64,000 bases of DNA, taken from Stichopus chloronotus (Eukaryota > Echinodermata > Holothuroidea > Aspidochirotida > Stichopodidae). How positions within the stretch are numbered: the first letter of the stretch is position 1; every line of letters begins with the position of its first letter. The notes beneath the pieces are model-generated. The model was given only the letters and a program-made list of their open reading frames with translations. It was not told where the DNA came from and ran no database searches. The DNA lies in the NCBI GenBank assembly GCA_021234535.1, contig CM037843.1, forward strand, positions 16,137,677 to 16,201,676, in the 5' to 3' direction. A program made the translations under genes and the position numbers. Positions 48,337-62,400 of the stretch are shown piece after piece.

Positions 48337-50406
48337 TCAAACCTGCCACTCCTTTCGAACATGCCTTGACCTTCGTCGGCCTTTCCTATCGCTGCCTTCG
48401 AGAGGGTTCCTCGGCGATCCCTGGTGACCTCTTGGTGACCTCAGCATGTGCATGTAGTTGTCACGTTCAAACTTTTCTCCTGGGGACCTCCTCTGCCAGT
48501 TTGGTGAACCTTCTGCGTCGAGTCTCTTGAGCTGTTTCTTGTAGGTTGGGCTCTTCAACAAAAATGCTGGAGATCTCTGAAGCCTTGATCTAATCTGATA
48601 TGGAGCCAACACATTTGGGGGTGAAGACCATTGACTCTGCGTGTGGTTACTCTTATCCCCCAGTGGCTTACGAGTGGCAGTCGGGGTGGAACTTTCTGCA
48701 GCAAACCGTTTGAAGTTTGACAAGGCCCTGTTTGCTGAGTTCATCGCAGCCTCGAATGAATCCTCCTCACTTGACTTGCTGCTCATCTTCCTCAACACTT
48801 TCTGCTGCACTGAAGACTTGTGTTGCTCCGTATCTGTTGAGGCCAGCTTGGAAAGTTCCTTAAGACCGGATTCATAGCTAACAGATTTCACAAAGGGTGA
48901 GCGGGAGACAGTCTGGACATCACATTTCCCAGGAACTTGCAAGAAGCTGCCATCAGCATCTTTAGCGTAAATGCAAACGGGGAGGTCGGAGCCGGAATGA
49001 TGCCTGACGAACGAAACTGAACCATCCCTGCCAGAGTCGCTCATGTCATCTTCTGAGAGGGAATTAAACATTCTGATCTTCTGCTTGACTGTTTTCACTT
49101 CTTGTCTGCCAGATTCCATCTGCATCCTCTTTTGCATAATACGGAATTGCTCCATGGAAGAGCTGTTATGATCAACTTTCAGAGGTCGCAGCTTTGATGG
49201 GTTCACCTTGCTAGTGTATGAACTTTGACAACTACTCCCTCGCAGACCACTGGGTTCTAGGAATTCTCCATCTTCATGTACAGTCTCCTGCTTTTCTTTT
49301 GAAGTTACATGATTATCTACCTCCTTTGATGTCTCTCTATCATTTCTCTCGTGGGTGGGCTGCTCAAGGTCTTCAATTGATTCACCCTTCCCACTGTCAA
49401 CTGAGATTGTCTTTTTGAGAATCCATTCAGCCGTTTTATTCGCACTCGGTATTTCACGCAATGCTCCCAGGCTGTTGGATATATTGCACTTTTTAGAGAG
49501 AATAGGTTCACTCCTTGTTTCAGTGTGCATGTCAACCTCCATGCCGGTTCCCTCCATGTCACATTCATCGGAAGACATTCCGATGACCTTGGTGCTCTCA
49601 GGTTTGGCATCGGTGTTGAAGAGGCAAAGAGGTCTCTCCAACCTCACAGGCTCCACCTCTATACTGAAGTAAGACTTAGTACTGTTGACTGTCACACTAG
49701 ACAACACACTGGATAAACTTTTCTGACTGACATTTCCTGGCAAGTGGTTGTTACGACTTCTCTCCTCAACCAACTTTTCTTCCTTCACGTTATCGTCACT
49801 GCCTCTCCCTTCCAGGTTGATGGCATGACTCTGCGATGATTTGACATTCCAGTCTGTCACTGAGGCATCCTCTTTGCTGATCCTGGTAGGCTTTGGAGAA
49901 TACTCCTCTCCCAGCAGCATGGCATCGTCTTCGAGCAAATTGTTTGACAGACACATTGCCAGAGGAGATGCGCACCTCACAGAAAGACAAGACTGGGTTC
50001 GAGGCCTTTGATATTTACTCGATGGGCTGCGGTCATCAATTCGTTCTGCATCATAGCATCCTCTGGGAAGGTGGTCTGCCCCTCGGTGACTACCCTCATT
50101 CTCAAGATGGTTGACCTCCATACATGGAGGTTCACTCAATTTCTTTGTCACAAAGGAGGGGATTTCTCTGTCTCTTTCTGTAGCATCCGTCGTCATCTTC
50201 ATCAAATACGAAGGGGGCGTGTACATCGTTGAAGGGACTTCCTTGTCACTTTGACTGGGTGGACATCTGTTACAGGCTTCTCTGCACTCCAGGCGTCTCG
50301 GAACGAGGTGCACGGTGTCAACGCTTCCTGGGTTTGGTTGGTTTGCCAGACGATGTCCGACGTTTGTCTCTGGAACACTGTATTTGGAGGGGTGCTGATT
50401 GTTCTG
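48337..50406 (-). CDS. RhoGAP-like gene, last exon (689 aa)
   Basis: The acceptor TTTTTACCAG opens a 2.07 kb reading frame beginning QNNQHPSKYSVPE and ending WQV-stop. It is strongly charged and Ser-rich, with no predicted fold that I can see. The destruction-box match is at exon residues 579-587. Clustered SP sites and a very basic end (RKGRRRSRHVRK) follow, suitable for phosphorylation control and perhaps nuclear entry. Confidence 0.92.
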   Translation of the reverse strand, partial: QNNQHPSKYSVPETNVGHRLANQPNPGSVDTVHLVPRRLECREACNRCPPSQSDKEVPSTMYTPPSYLMKMTTDATERDREIPSFVTKKLSEPPCMEVNHLENEGSHRGADHLPRGCYDAERIDDRSPSSKYQRPRTQSCLSVRCASPLAMCLSNNLLEDDAMLLGEEYSPKPTRISKEDASVTDWNVKSSQSHAINLEGRGSDDNVKEEKLVEERSRNNHLPGNVSQKSLSSVLSSVTVNSTKSYFSIEVEPVRLERPLCLFNTDAKPESTKVIGMSSDECDMEGTGMEVDMHTETRSEPILSKKCNISNSLGALREIPSANKTAEWILKKTISVDSGKGESIEDLEQPTHERNDRETSKEVDNHVTSKEKQETVHEDGEFLEPSGLRGSSCQSSYTSKVNPSKLRPLKVDHNSSSMEQFRIMQKRMQMESGRQEVKTVKQKIRMFNSLSEDDMSDSGRDGSVSFVRHHSGSDLPVCIYAKDADGSFLQVPGKCDVQTVSRSPFVKSVSYESGLKELSKLASTDTEQHKSSVQQKVLRKMSSKSSEEDSFEAAMNSANRALSNFKRFAAESSTPTATRKPLGDKSNHTQSQWSSPPNVLAPYQIRSRLQRSPAFLLKSPTYKKQLKRLDAEGSPNWQRRSPGEKFERDNYMHMLRSPRGHQGSPRNPLEGSDRKGRRRSRHVRKEWQV

Positions 50407-53400
50407 CTGGTAAAAATACCAAAATTAATATAATGTACACTCCAAACATTGCTATTTTAGGGCAAATGAATCTCTGATTGGGGCTTATTTTTAGAACTGC
50501 AGACAGACATTATCTTTCTACATTAAAAATCTGTGGCACTACCAGAGTATACATCTCTGAAAAGTCTTTGTACAAATACATATTACAGTGCAAGAAAGTG
50601 TTCATCTAAATTGTCACCTACAGTAACCAGTTCCCAGACTTGAATGCAATCACTACCATGCAGTGAGCTCTGCACATGCACAAGCACCTACTGTAACATG
50701 ACATGTTTCACTATCTATGTACATTTATGATACATAATTGTAAAGTTTCTGGTAAAGTTTGAGGTTCATGTTTCACTACCAATGTAAAATTATGATATAT
50801 AATTGTAAAGTCTGAGGCACTAATGCTTACACACAGTTTATCCATGCTAGTATTGATATTGTGACAAAAGACAGCACCAAAATGTATCGTAACAGCCCAA
50901 AAGATTCATCACCGCCCTTTAGAAGATCCAAAACCACCAGCATTTGTGATTTAACTTTTGCATGGATTCACTAACTCACTATTCTCTCGTAACACGCACA
51001 TGATAGCAATGCATTCATTTATAAGGGCAATCATCAAATGAATTATAAAAGCAACAGTCTGTGGATAAAATTGTGCTTAGTGCAACCTTGAACAGTCAAG
51101 GGATGAAAAAACCGGATTTGCATTGGAATTTGAAAACTCACGAAAGCCCAGGTGTGACACCATTCCATACAAGTTGTGCAGTAGTTGCAAAGCAACAAAA
51201 AGATGGAATTCTTCTCAAATTGTTTGAAGTTGAAGCCACATCTTTGCTTATAACACGTATTTGATTCGGTTTCCAAAGTATTCACAGCACAATTAATGTT
51301 TGACATCTCCTAATGAAATGAGATTGACTATTAACCAAGTGAAATATTGATTTCCAAAAATTGCTGGTCGTTTTTTCAGACTATTTCATTCCCTGACAGT
51401 GCACATTTTTAAAGGCCTTCAGGTCAAGGACAGTCAGTCCTGGCAGTGGTGGTTAAAAGGATAGTCCAGCCACAAATAAAGCTATGATATGTTGAAGAGT
51501 ATGTTAATCTGACCATTACAGAGAAACTTCTATTCAATTCCCATGTGTGGTTCCGGAGATATGAGCAGTTGAAGTTGCCAAATTTGTTACCGACAGTTGA
51601 CTTGAAGCAAGCAGGAGTGATGTCATCTCCCCACATTGATAAAGCATCTTATGTTTTTCTTTTAAAATTTACACCAAATTTAAAGTGAAATAGGGCATTT
51701 AGAATACACCGACATGACATACAAAAGAAAATAGTTGTAATCATTGTTAAACCATTCAGTCTCATCAATAAACATCTACCAAAGCTTCATCTTCTTAAAG
51801 CATTATGCATGTGATGAGTAATGGAAAATGCATCATTTGGGTGAATAAATTAGTGCTGAGTAACAAACAACTGAATTTCTACCTGTGAGGAGCTTTTTTC
51901 TTGGAACGAAGGCTACTGTCCTTCCTTATTTTGAATAATCTATCATTCTATGTCCACAAACATTGTTTTCAAAAGTATGGATGTTTCCCCTAAAACAAAC
52001 GCCCTATTTCCCTTTAATACTTCAATAACTAGTGCTATCACAATGTGAATGTATGATAGGTATGAGAGTTTTGCGACCTTCACATAACCAGTATTTAAGC
52101 TGAGCACCTATTGATTTCAAGGTCAAAATAATAAATGCGATAATAAAGAAAACAAAAGACTATTCAGCCATGTGAGGAGATGATGTAACTCCTGCTTGCT
52201 TCAAGTTCACAGTTGATAGAAAAGGGGGTAACTTCAACTGGTAATATCTTGAGAACCACACGTGGGAACTGAATAGAAGTTTCACCAGAATTGTTGGATA
52301 AACTTACTCTTCAACATATCCAAGCTAAATTTTTGGCTAGACCATCCTTTTAAGTACTGTAAATTAGTATCCATAGACCATCTTCTTTGTTAAATATTAA
52401 AATCAACAAGAAGCAATTGCAATCATCGTTAAACAGAGATGCTGTTTTTGGAATGCAGAGACAGCAGACAACATATGAAGGGATTGGTAATACATACACT
52501 AAGTTGCCTACAATCTGCAAACATTTGCTATAAGGTATCTAAAGGCTTCCATAGTAACATTAATCTAACCATTGATTTGACCACTCTTTTATTTTTAGTG
52601 AGATTAATATTGTACAAAAGCAAAGACAGCAGCAGAAGGGCGTTAAGATGTCACAGAGAAAAACGGTAGGCTTAAAAGAAAAAGAAGGAATTAAAATGCT
52701 AATTTCAGAGTACTGAAATACTCATTTGTGTATGAGAAGCCATGTTGAATTGACTGTGTGTCTTGGAAGCAAAAAATGTACCAAAGACGATAGTTGGACT
52801 TTTTTAGACAAAGAACTAATATACAGTACTATGGATGTTTTGAAACTGAGAGACTTGGATTCGTGAAAACAAGGAAATGGCATCTGGTGCTCGTGTAGAA
52901 CTGTGATGAAGTGACAGAAAAAAATGTACAAAAAACAAAAACAAACTGAAGACAATTTCCTGCTCTAGTACCTGTCTTTGAGGAATCTTTACAGGAGCTT
53001 CAGCTCTATTGGCGCCACCAATGGCACCCAGTGATAACCTGTTGAGGGAAAGGACGGTGCAGATGAAGGATTATATATGCAAGTGACACGCAGACCGTGT
53101 AATGCACAAACTATATGAAAGACGATTTCACCCCACCGGCAGCAAGCTACGCACATAATGATATCGGCATGACAATCATTAATGTGACACTGGATGCAAT
53201 ACATTCAACATGCAGTTATGATTCTACTGCTCTCATCTGCACCTTTTTGAAGTCGACTTACTATAACTACACTAGGTAAACAATGAGTGCTCTCTAATAT
53301 CAATTAAAATAAAAAAAAAAAACAGTTTTTCAGAACTTCAAGTCACTGTTATTTTCACTTTTATGTATGTATTTATTGGTTAGCTTATGGTTCAATGATG

Positions 53401-56400
53401 AATAACTCATTTCACAAAAGATGGCTTTCAAGTAATTAAAATACTTTTATAAGAAAGCATCAACCCAATGCATTGCTATCAGAATCAGTATTACTTTAAG
53501 ACTAGAACTATTTATGAAACCAGAATGTTTAGCCTTTTTGCTAAAATCTGGAACAAAAGTTATTTCAAGGAACATTTCTGTGACAACATTCCCTAAAATG
53601 TTAAACCCAGTGGTCTATCCCCTTCTAAGGCTAAGACACTTGACTAGTTTGATGACTAAAAAAGTTCTTAAACATATACATAAACAAAACATACAGTGAT
53701 GGAACAAATCTGTAAGACATGTGAGTTATTCAAGAACCAGCAGGAGTTGGTGTTAAGTTTTAAGTTAATGGGGAAAAAAAAAACAGAATGAATATTCACA
53801 ATGGACCGAACAGAGATTATATTAGATGGTATGGGTTAATGCTTCCAGTTAGTAAATCTCACTGTTGATAAATGCAAGCTGGCAGTGGAGTTAGGAATCT
53901 TATCAGGTGGATGTTCTGATCGTAGAACGAATGACACAGGTTTACGCAATAAATAAAATCAAGACTAGACGTTCTGGTTGTATGGCATGTGGCGCAGGTC
54001 TACGAAAAAATAGATAAAATCCCAAACTGATAGTTGAGATCACCGATTGATATATTCAAAACTGCAAATATATGGTCCTTTGGAAGAAATTTTAATTTAT
54101 CAGGCTATCAGCCAATCAAGGTGGTTGATCTCAGCGGTCGTCCTGTCCGATGGTCGTTGATAGATTTTCCGCACATAAGGATTAGTATCTTAGTCACTCT
54201 AAATATATCAAAATTAATGAGTACTCTTTTCTTGTATGAATATCATGTGCCACAAATTTTCAGCATCGTGACCAACTTAGGGTGACATGTCAGATAATGA
54301 AACTGGCATTCACATTACTTGTGACGATTTGAAGGTTTCTTTGATTATCACATATGAATGAAAACATGCATGGGTCAAAGCGTGTTTACCTTTGTAATTA
54401 CATTTTAAATTTCCTGTTTTGGAATACAGAAATCATGTTTCCCCCCCCCCCCCGTCATGCTATAACTTGTAAATGATTTCTTGCATCAAATTCAAAATTA
54501 ACTTTTGAGATTCATTGGTGTCAATACTTGCTTTCTACAGTATGTGACTGTAGTGAAATCTTTTTATGGGGGAGATAGTTTTGTTCTTGAACATCACAGG
54601 TGAAACATAACAGTTGATTTTAAGTTATCAGTCGCTATGGAAATATGCTTAACATCATTGTCCCCACATAAACATAACTTACATGAAGCACTATAAAGTT
54701 AACTTTCAGAAGCTAACTGGCCTTGTCTAAACATCTTGAAGTAGTTAAAAGGAAAAATGAAAATTCCTTTTTGAGAAAACTCAGAAATTTGTGACTGTTT
54801 TGCCATTACTGTCGGTTTTATTTGTTCTAAAAACAACATGACAATGCATCATCTTCACAAATGCTTTGAAAGCTGTAGTGTTCTTATTCCGTAGGTTGCC
54901 TGTCACAAGATCTATTGTTTAGCATGCAGTGAGAGGAGAAAATGGTGATTTTCCTCTCTGCTCTATCCTTTATCCCAACAGCATGCATAGAAAAAAAAAA
55001 CACCTTTATCACTTCAATACAACTATATGTACAGCAATAAGTAGCAACAATACACAGAGGAATTGCATGAACACTATGAAGCATGCAGCAGGGTGGCAAA
55101 GTTGCTTTGAGAAAGAGGAACAGAGAAACAGCTATTTATGAAAAAGAAAATGCTAGGTACGAGCTCTCTGTTTAAATAACTTCCAGGTAAATGATTTGCA
55201 GGTAATAATTTCAATTCAGTTAGTTGCCCCAATAAACAGAAATTCAAGAAACAAAAATACCATCTACAATCTGAAATATTTCCACATAAATAATTCACAC
55301 AAGGTTTCCTTCTGCCATATTTAGAAACACTTTTGGAAACATAAAATCTTGGACTTCGGGGTTATGTATCCACCGACTGGTGAAGTGTGACACAATTTCA
55401 TGTAACTGTACCATGAAATTCATGCCTTCATTTGTTAATGCAGAAAGTGCTGTTATTCATAGATTTTTGAAAGTGCATTGAAGGACTGGCTACATTCCTT
55501 ACAATAGAAAAAAGCATTAAAACTACCATACCATGGTCCACTTGTCAAAAAATGAATTAAAAAAAGTTGCCTGTCAAATTTCCTAAACATTTCAATTTTA
55601 GCGGACTCGAGTCCTGTGGTTAATGCATGGAACTCCCGTATGAATATTCACAACATTTGAGTTAAGCTGAAAAACCTAAATCACTCTTCTTTCTACTGTA
55701 ATTAACACTCTAATTGATGAGATTTCTCCCAAAAGGCACATGGCATAGACATTGCTTTCCATGTTGGTATCAAATGGGAGGACAAGATGGAACATCAATG
55801 ATAAAGACTATTTTGTTTGTCATCAAACAGCACATTCCACTTTTCATGAATGTGAAGTTAGTGCATCATCTTGTTACCAGTTAGCGTGCAGCCAGATCAC
55901 TGACAAATTTACTAGTCCACTCAAACTGATTACTTACACTGTCTCCTTTGCACTGAAAGTTCATGAGAAAAATGGAAAAGTAGGAAGATGGGGAGTAGCA
56001 AAGGATGTGAAAGTTTTCTTTTCAAAACAAAATCTTCAGATATACTGTACCTTATCTAAAATATCTACCTTATTCCCCTGTAAAATCTACAATCCGCATA
56101 TGTTAACAGAATGGTTGCGTGTACTGGTCAAGCCTTTAAAAGCTGTATGTTTCATTGTTTTGTCACAATTATCTTCTATGAAGCGAGCAACAGCGTAATG
56201 AAATTACTGAGAGCTGAATCAGCTCCTTATAACTTTGAGTTTCTTGTTACTTTGTATCAACACAGAGATGTACAATAATCTTGATGGTGTCTCCAACAGG
56301 TTGAGAGTCCAATTACAAACACTGATTTCCCACGTAACTAAAATTCAATTCCACGAACAAAGCAGAGCATTTTAAACTATGATGTGGCCTGGTTAAGACA

Positions 56401-59400
56401 TTGCACGTTTTTTGGCACAAATTAAAGATCCGGCTTAAAGAGAACGATATTGCTGGCATTGACTGCATTTAAGTTTTATATGCACAGTGCACAGTCATGC
56501 ACAGTTGAACACAATCATGCTGTGTAAAATGCAAGAATACATGCAACTAAAGAAGTGTGGCTTGTGCCATACCAAAGTCTGACCCTTCGTCAGTCTCCAG
56601 AAGACTCATAAATTGAACCATAGAATTAACTCCAATTACAGCATTGACTCAATCGGCGACATCTGACTTCCTTCTTCCAATCACTACAAACTTGACTGTG
56701 GCGGGACAATGTCAATGTACCCACCGCGGTGGGAAAGGCAAATGAAATTAATATGTTTCGTGGAATGAGGAGACATCACATGGCATTTTGAAGACTTTGC
56801 AGAAAAGTATTTTGAGTGGTGATGGAGCTTTCATGATCAGATAGACTGAATCCTCTCAAAGAATAGGATGCTGCTGTCACATCATTACTGTTCTGTCATT
56901 CCCAAAAATAAAATACACCTCTCTGGGGAGGACTACAGCTTGTCAGATATTAAAGATTAGTGCCCCCCTTATATTTCCATGCAGTCCCACAGCCTCATGA
57001 TTACTACAAGAGGATAACAGAGATTACAAATTTTGTGAAGAATGTATAAATTCCTGCACCAGTGTCACTGATACCTGAAGTTAACTCCTCTTTAATACTA
57101 CAGCCAATCTTCTGCACATATCTGCTGTTTGAGACCCTGGAGAACGACAAAGTCATATTACAATTTCTACGACCACCCAAAAATGTCAGGCACTCTCTTT
57201 ACCCTAAACGAGGCCAACTTTGTTAATTCCTATTATTATTGTATTATCTTCTACATATTTCTTTCATCATGAATGATCTGACTGACACGTTCTCTCAAAC
57301 TCACTACTCAATTTTTCCCAATTCTGCTGGGACTAGTTCCATACATCATCACGCAACCAGATGATCATATATTTTAGATTAGCCATTTACGTTGGAAATG
57401 TTTAGCTAAGAAACTTTGTTTGCATGAAATGTTTCCCATTAGAAATCAGGGAAAGTATTCACAATGAAAGCCAAATATCGCATGAATTTTAGGGTTTTTT
57501 TATTAACTCTGAAAACCATTAAAACCAGAGTCTGGAATTACAACAAAACAACTTGAAAAAATAGGGTCACTTGAAACTATCTGCAAAAAGTCCAGAATTT
57601 GATACGACTAATGAGTAATTAAGTTCAATTGGGCAGAAGTTAATTATCAATAAAACCTTAGACCAAATAAAACCAGTAAGCTTAGCAATCACTAGTCCTG
57701 CGAAAGTTTGAGTTTCATTTTTTTCTGAGACTATTCAGGAATTGAGCCCATATCCTGTTGAATGTCATATGGCATTTGAACCAATAGTACTGCCATGATC
57801 GAGTAACACACCATAAATCAAAATGAATGGGGTAATTTCGTTTTCAACACTGCATTTCAGTCTCAATTAAACTTGCTAGGAACAAAAAAGAACTTAACTG
57901 AAAGTTAGTTTTTGTCTTTCTCACTGCCATACACTGAGGGCATTTTAATTTCAACTTGCCAGAAACAAAAACCAAAAAACTGACATGAACAGTAAGATTT
58001 ATTTTTTTCTATCAGTGTCAGACATTGAGTGCCATTAAGTTACAATCAAACTTGCCAAAAAGACCAGGAATACTAAAGAGATGGATGGGAACTCGTACTT
58101 AATGATTACACAAATCCAAGAAGACATGCAAGTAACGAAAGTCAAGACAGACTTGAGTGGCATCTACCTAGCCAGAAAAGTTTATTCTTTCAATAATCCT
58201 TTGTGAGTTTAGTTCTATAAGACATTTCTACACTTTTTTTGAAACATTGATGGATAGTCAAGAAAGTTTACCTTTTAAACCTTCTGCTGTTGAGAGGATT
58301 AAGTTTCTTGAGTTTGTTTCTCCGAGGGGTCATACCAGTAGGAGGAGGATCGGCTACAGAGCTTGTGGATGGCGTCGACGAAAACCCAGAGAAGGAATCA
58401 TCCGCAAACTTGATGGAAGGGCTATTGAAGTGAAAGAGCGTCTTTCCCTCTGAATCTAAAGCATCTGGAAGAGGAGAAATACAAAGTTTCAAGACTTGCT
58501 TCTCACACATGAAGTGTAAAGTCATGTAACATGATGGTTTAGACCAGTGGTTCTTGACCAGGGGATGAAATTTCCCCAAACTTTCAGGATCTCAGTAGGG
58601 AATTTGCATCATAATTGAAAGAGTTCACATTTTTTTAGGTTTTAACACCTTCACTGCTGACTGAGTACAGTACCAAAAATCCCACTAATGTTGATTACCA
58701 TTAATACCTTGTTGGAATTGGCTGTTTTGTCTCTGTTACCATTGATACTGCCTGTCATATGACACTAGAATTGTGTGTTCTTGTTGTCTTGTTTTCCCAA
58801 CTACAAAACTGATTTTACCAGAAATCAGTTTTTGTAAAAATTTATTAAATATATTATTAAATATATGAAATATTATATATTATATATATTATTATTTTTT
58901 TTATAAAGTTTTGAGGTTGAAACAAACTGAGGTGCTGATTGGCAAGGGGGACATGTGACAAAAAGAAACGCACGTTTAGACAAACCACCCTGTTGGTGTA
59001 AGATCGTCCACACTGTGTCTCCATGTCAGTTGTATGGGCGGTGTGAGAACTACTGTGTGAACACCATGTTTTTTTTTTCATGTTTCTATCAGGTATACTG
59101 CAGGTTAGCGACTGTTTGTATCGTTAGATTTAGTGCTTTTCAAAAATGATTCATGTTTTTCACTGTTTTTAAGCCAATCCCGTTGTTTTTTAAAGTAGTA
59201 ACTGTCTCTATTTTCCTTCATTGAAAGGTGTAGTCTGTCCATGTACAACCTCGAGTGTACATTTAAAAATAAAGAGAAAGTTAAGATTAAACGTAACCTT
59301 ATCCTTCTGGTTTTTCAGTACACACTTAATCACTGTAATGATAACCATTCAGATACTTTGTCTTCGACATAGTGACATACAGTATTCAACGAATATCTAA

Positions 59401-62400
59401 GAATCATTTATATTTCAAATGGATGAAATGCTAGGGTTTTTACCAGCTGACATTCAAAAACATACTTCAAAAACACATATATTAGGAAGAAGATGCATTC
59501 TATTATTGGAGTCACTTGCAAAAACTTGTGTGTGTTTGTGTAATGCCATGAATTACTCACACAGAAATAGTTCTGGTTGATATCAACCTACTTTTGCAGC
59601 CATAATGCATCACGATGTATTTCAGATGTATTGCGACAATGCAACAATTCTTATGACAACCTGTGAGGTTACACTTTTTACCTTACATCATCAATTAAAA
59701 TATTGCACATCACATTGAGATGCACATTTGAAGACTCACTTAGATAAAAAGCCTGCAAACTGAAGAGTGTATTTTCAGAACAATTTAAGCAAAGGAAGTA
59801 CAATTTGGGTATATATTTTGTGAAGTTTCAAGTGCTTTCTGAGTTCAATAAGCACTTTCAACCTGGAGGTACTGCGACCCATGCTCAAATATCTCATACC
59901 AATTTCGCCAAGTGCTGGTTTGGTCGACTGGAGTGGTGTCATTGGTGATGATGGAGTTCTCTTGTGCAGGTTGACGCCTTTTTTACCGTAGTGAGGATCG
60001 ACTGTCATCTGCTTTAAAATTGCTTTCCTGTCGATCAAGGATGAACCACAAACAGATGTCATGGTAAAGCAGCATGCATGTATTTAAAAACACTTCAAAA
60101 CAGAATGTTACACTCAATTCATAGCCATGGTAAACAGCAGCTGTTGACGAAAGTCAGATGGAGAACATCAACTAGAAGATTAGACTGAAAGCAGTCTGGC
60201 CATTGATCAGATTTAAATGGAATAGTCCATCATTCCATTTGAACCCCATTTAGTCTATGAAATACTATCTAACTGGATGCATATCACAGAGGTATTACAT
60301 AATATGCAGTTTCACCAGGCAGATCGGGGAATTTCCCTGTCCCTCTTCATTTATGAAAACAAAGGGATTAGTAGTTCCTCAGAAATCTGCCTTTTGGTTG
60401 TCATGTGGGTCTCATCAACTGCCCAAAACTGATTAGAACACTTGGCATACAACCAGAACCAAGCATGTTCATTTAGCAATGATTAGTACAGTAAGGGGTA
60501 TATTACGCTTAACCTGAGGATCTTTGTCTCCATGGTCACTTAATATAAATCATATTGTGCAGTGCTTTCATCCATTCCTAAAAAGTGGAACCTGGTTATT
60601 TTTACTCAAACCTGTCGACGATCCAAACGCAACATCGGCTGTATCGTTACCATTGGGATTTCCACAGCGCCATATGTTATAATTTGTGTGGAGGAATCTT
60701 ACTGTACTAGCATACCACATAAACTGGTCTACACTGATTTTCCATCAGAGAACGAAGAAAATTGTTTTGGTTAGACTTTTGGCTTCTGTTTTTTTTTTTT
60801 CCATATTATTCACACAACTCAATTGAATTCCACAGCATGTTTGGGGGTCTGCAGTCTATATATTTATTAAGGGACGGGTCAGAAACTTTAGTCTAGCAGG
60901 TACCCATGAAAACACTAATATTGTGGCATACTGTAGCTGCAGTACAGTATATACATTACCGTTAGTACGTAGGCCTACAGTATATTTACTGAGTGCTCAA
61001 TATACTGGTTGATGACTTAATTTACATCCAATGGAATTAGGAATTTCATGGAAAGAAAGTTACTGTGTGACTTAAAATTCAGAGTGAAATGAAACAGACA
61101 TAGATCGATTAGTATTCGCAAGGACTGGGAGTGTTTTCTGACTGCAATATAGTTGCTGAATTTTTTGTTAGGAATTGCACTTCAGGCTGTGAATATGTAC
61201 AGTATAGTCTGTACATTTTTTAAAGTAACTTTCACATTTCAAATCTGACTGACTGGCTGTGCAGCTCCTGCATTTTTTTCAGTTTGGAACCTGGGTCTGT
61301 TGAAAGCACAGTCACCTGTTTTTGCATGCATGTCTCATTGCTGTATCAATGAGTGCTACGTTGCAAGTACATCGTGGTTAACCCCCCCACCTGGAAAGAT
61401 GATTTCCTCAGGTGGGTTAAGATATTTTTGGTTATACATTCAACATTTGATAGGAAAAAAAGTTCCATGCACCAGGAATAAAGCATGTGGGAAAGGAAAA
61501 GACACTTTTTTTGTTTCTGCTTGGCCATAGCTTCAGAAATTTTTTATTTTATTTTTGAAGTTTCAGCAGAAGCAAGCCTACCCACATGTATGCATCTGTG
61601 TTTCATTTTCTTCATATAAACCATGAAACTAGTCAAGACAGAAATAAATGGTCACAGCTGCTTCTCTGATATTAAAGGCACAATTTCTTCAAGTATTCAA
61701 GTACTGTATTTGTTTTTATACACCACCTTATTAATTCCTCCACATCTGATTGGAGGACTGGTGGTCACATGCCATGCGTGATTCTGTACCGTCATCACGA
61801 TTATGACGTTCGACCGAGGGTTAGTATACACTAACCCACCATCATGGGTCAGTAGTCAGAACATACCAACCCACAGTGCGAGTCAGTGATCAATGCACTG
61901 CGGAATATATTTAAGTGCTGCAACTTACTACATACATCAGTGCAAGACTAGGGATCGTACATTGAGTATCGTACATGATAGGCCACATCCCATTGTCATA
62001 TCGAACCAAATTTTAACCACATTTTGAGGTGTTATATAAAAGAAGTAATGAGTTTTTCTCATTCTTGCAATACTACGAGTACTTCCAGTCGTTGAAAAAG
62101 TACCTTAGCTCATAATCGATGTGGAGGGATCTCACTACTGTACTACCACCTTTCAAATCAAACCTCACACATCACTACTTCACAGTTTCACTAAATTATG
62201 TGCATCAGATGTGACAGGTAACATTCGATATGGAACTATAAAAAGCAATTAAATGTTATTGCTCACTTTAAAAAGGAATCAGGGAATAATTTTGGAACTG
62301 GGTAGTACTGTGAATGATGTCTGGGGGGTGTACCAAACGTACTGTATCTAGAAATTGACTTGAAAATCATCTGACTTAAAAATATCCTGTAAAGATTAAA

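Noticed and set aside
48641..50477. Many + strand frames opposite the big last exon
   Set aside because: They are antisense shadows of the 689-codon - strand exon, which joins in phase with four upstream exons.
51043..51306. Opposing frames at 51043-51306 as a missed exon of the RhoGAP-like gene
   Set aside because: The flanking exons already join in phase 0, so no additional exon is needed, and no suitable splice sites were seen.
55752..56198. 148-codon + frame as a gene
   Set aside because: It begins at TTG, has no recognisable motif or splice context, and lies inside an intron of the opposite-strand gene.
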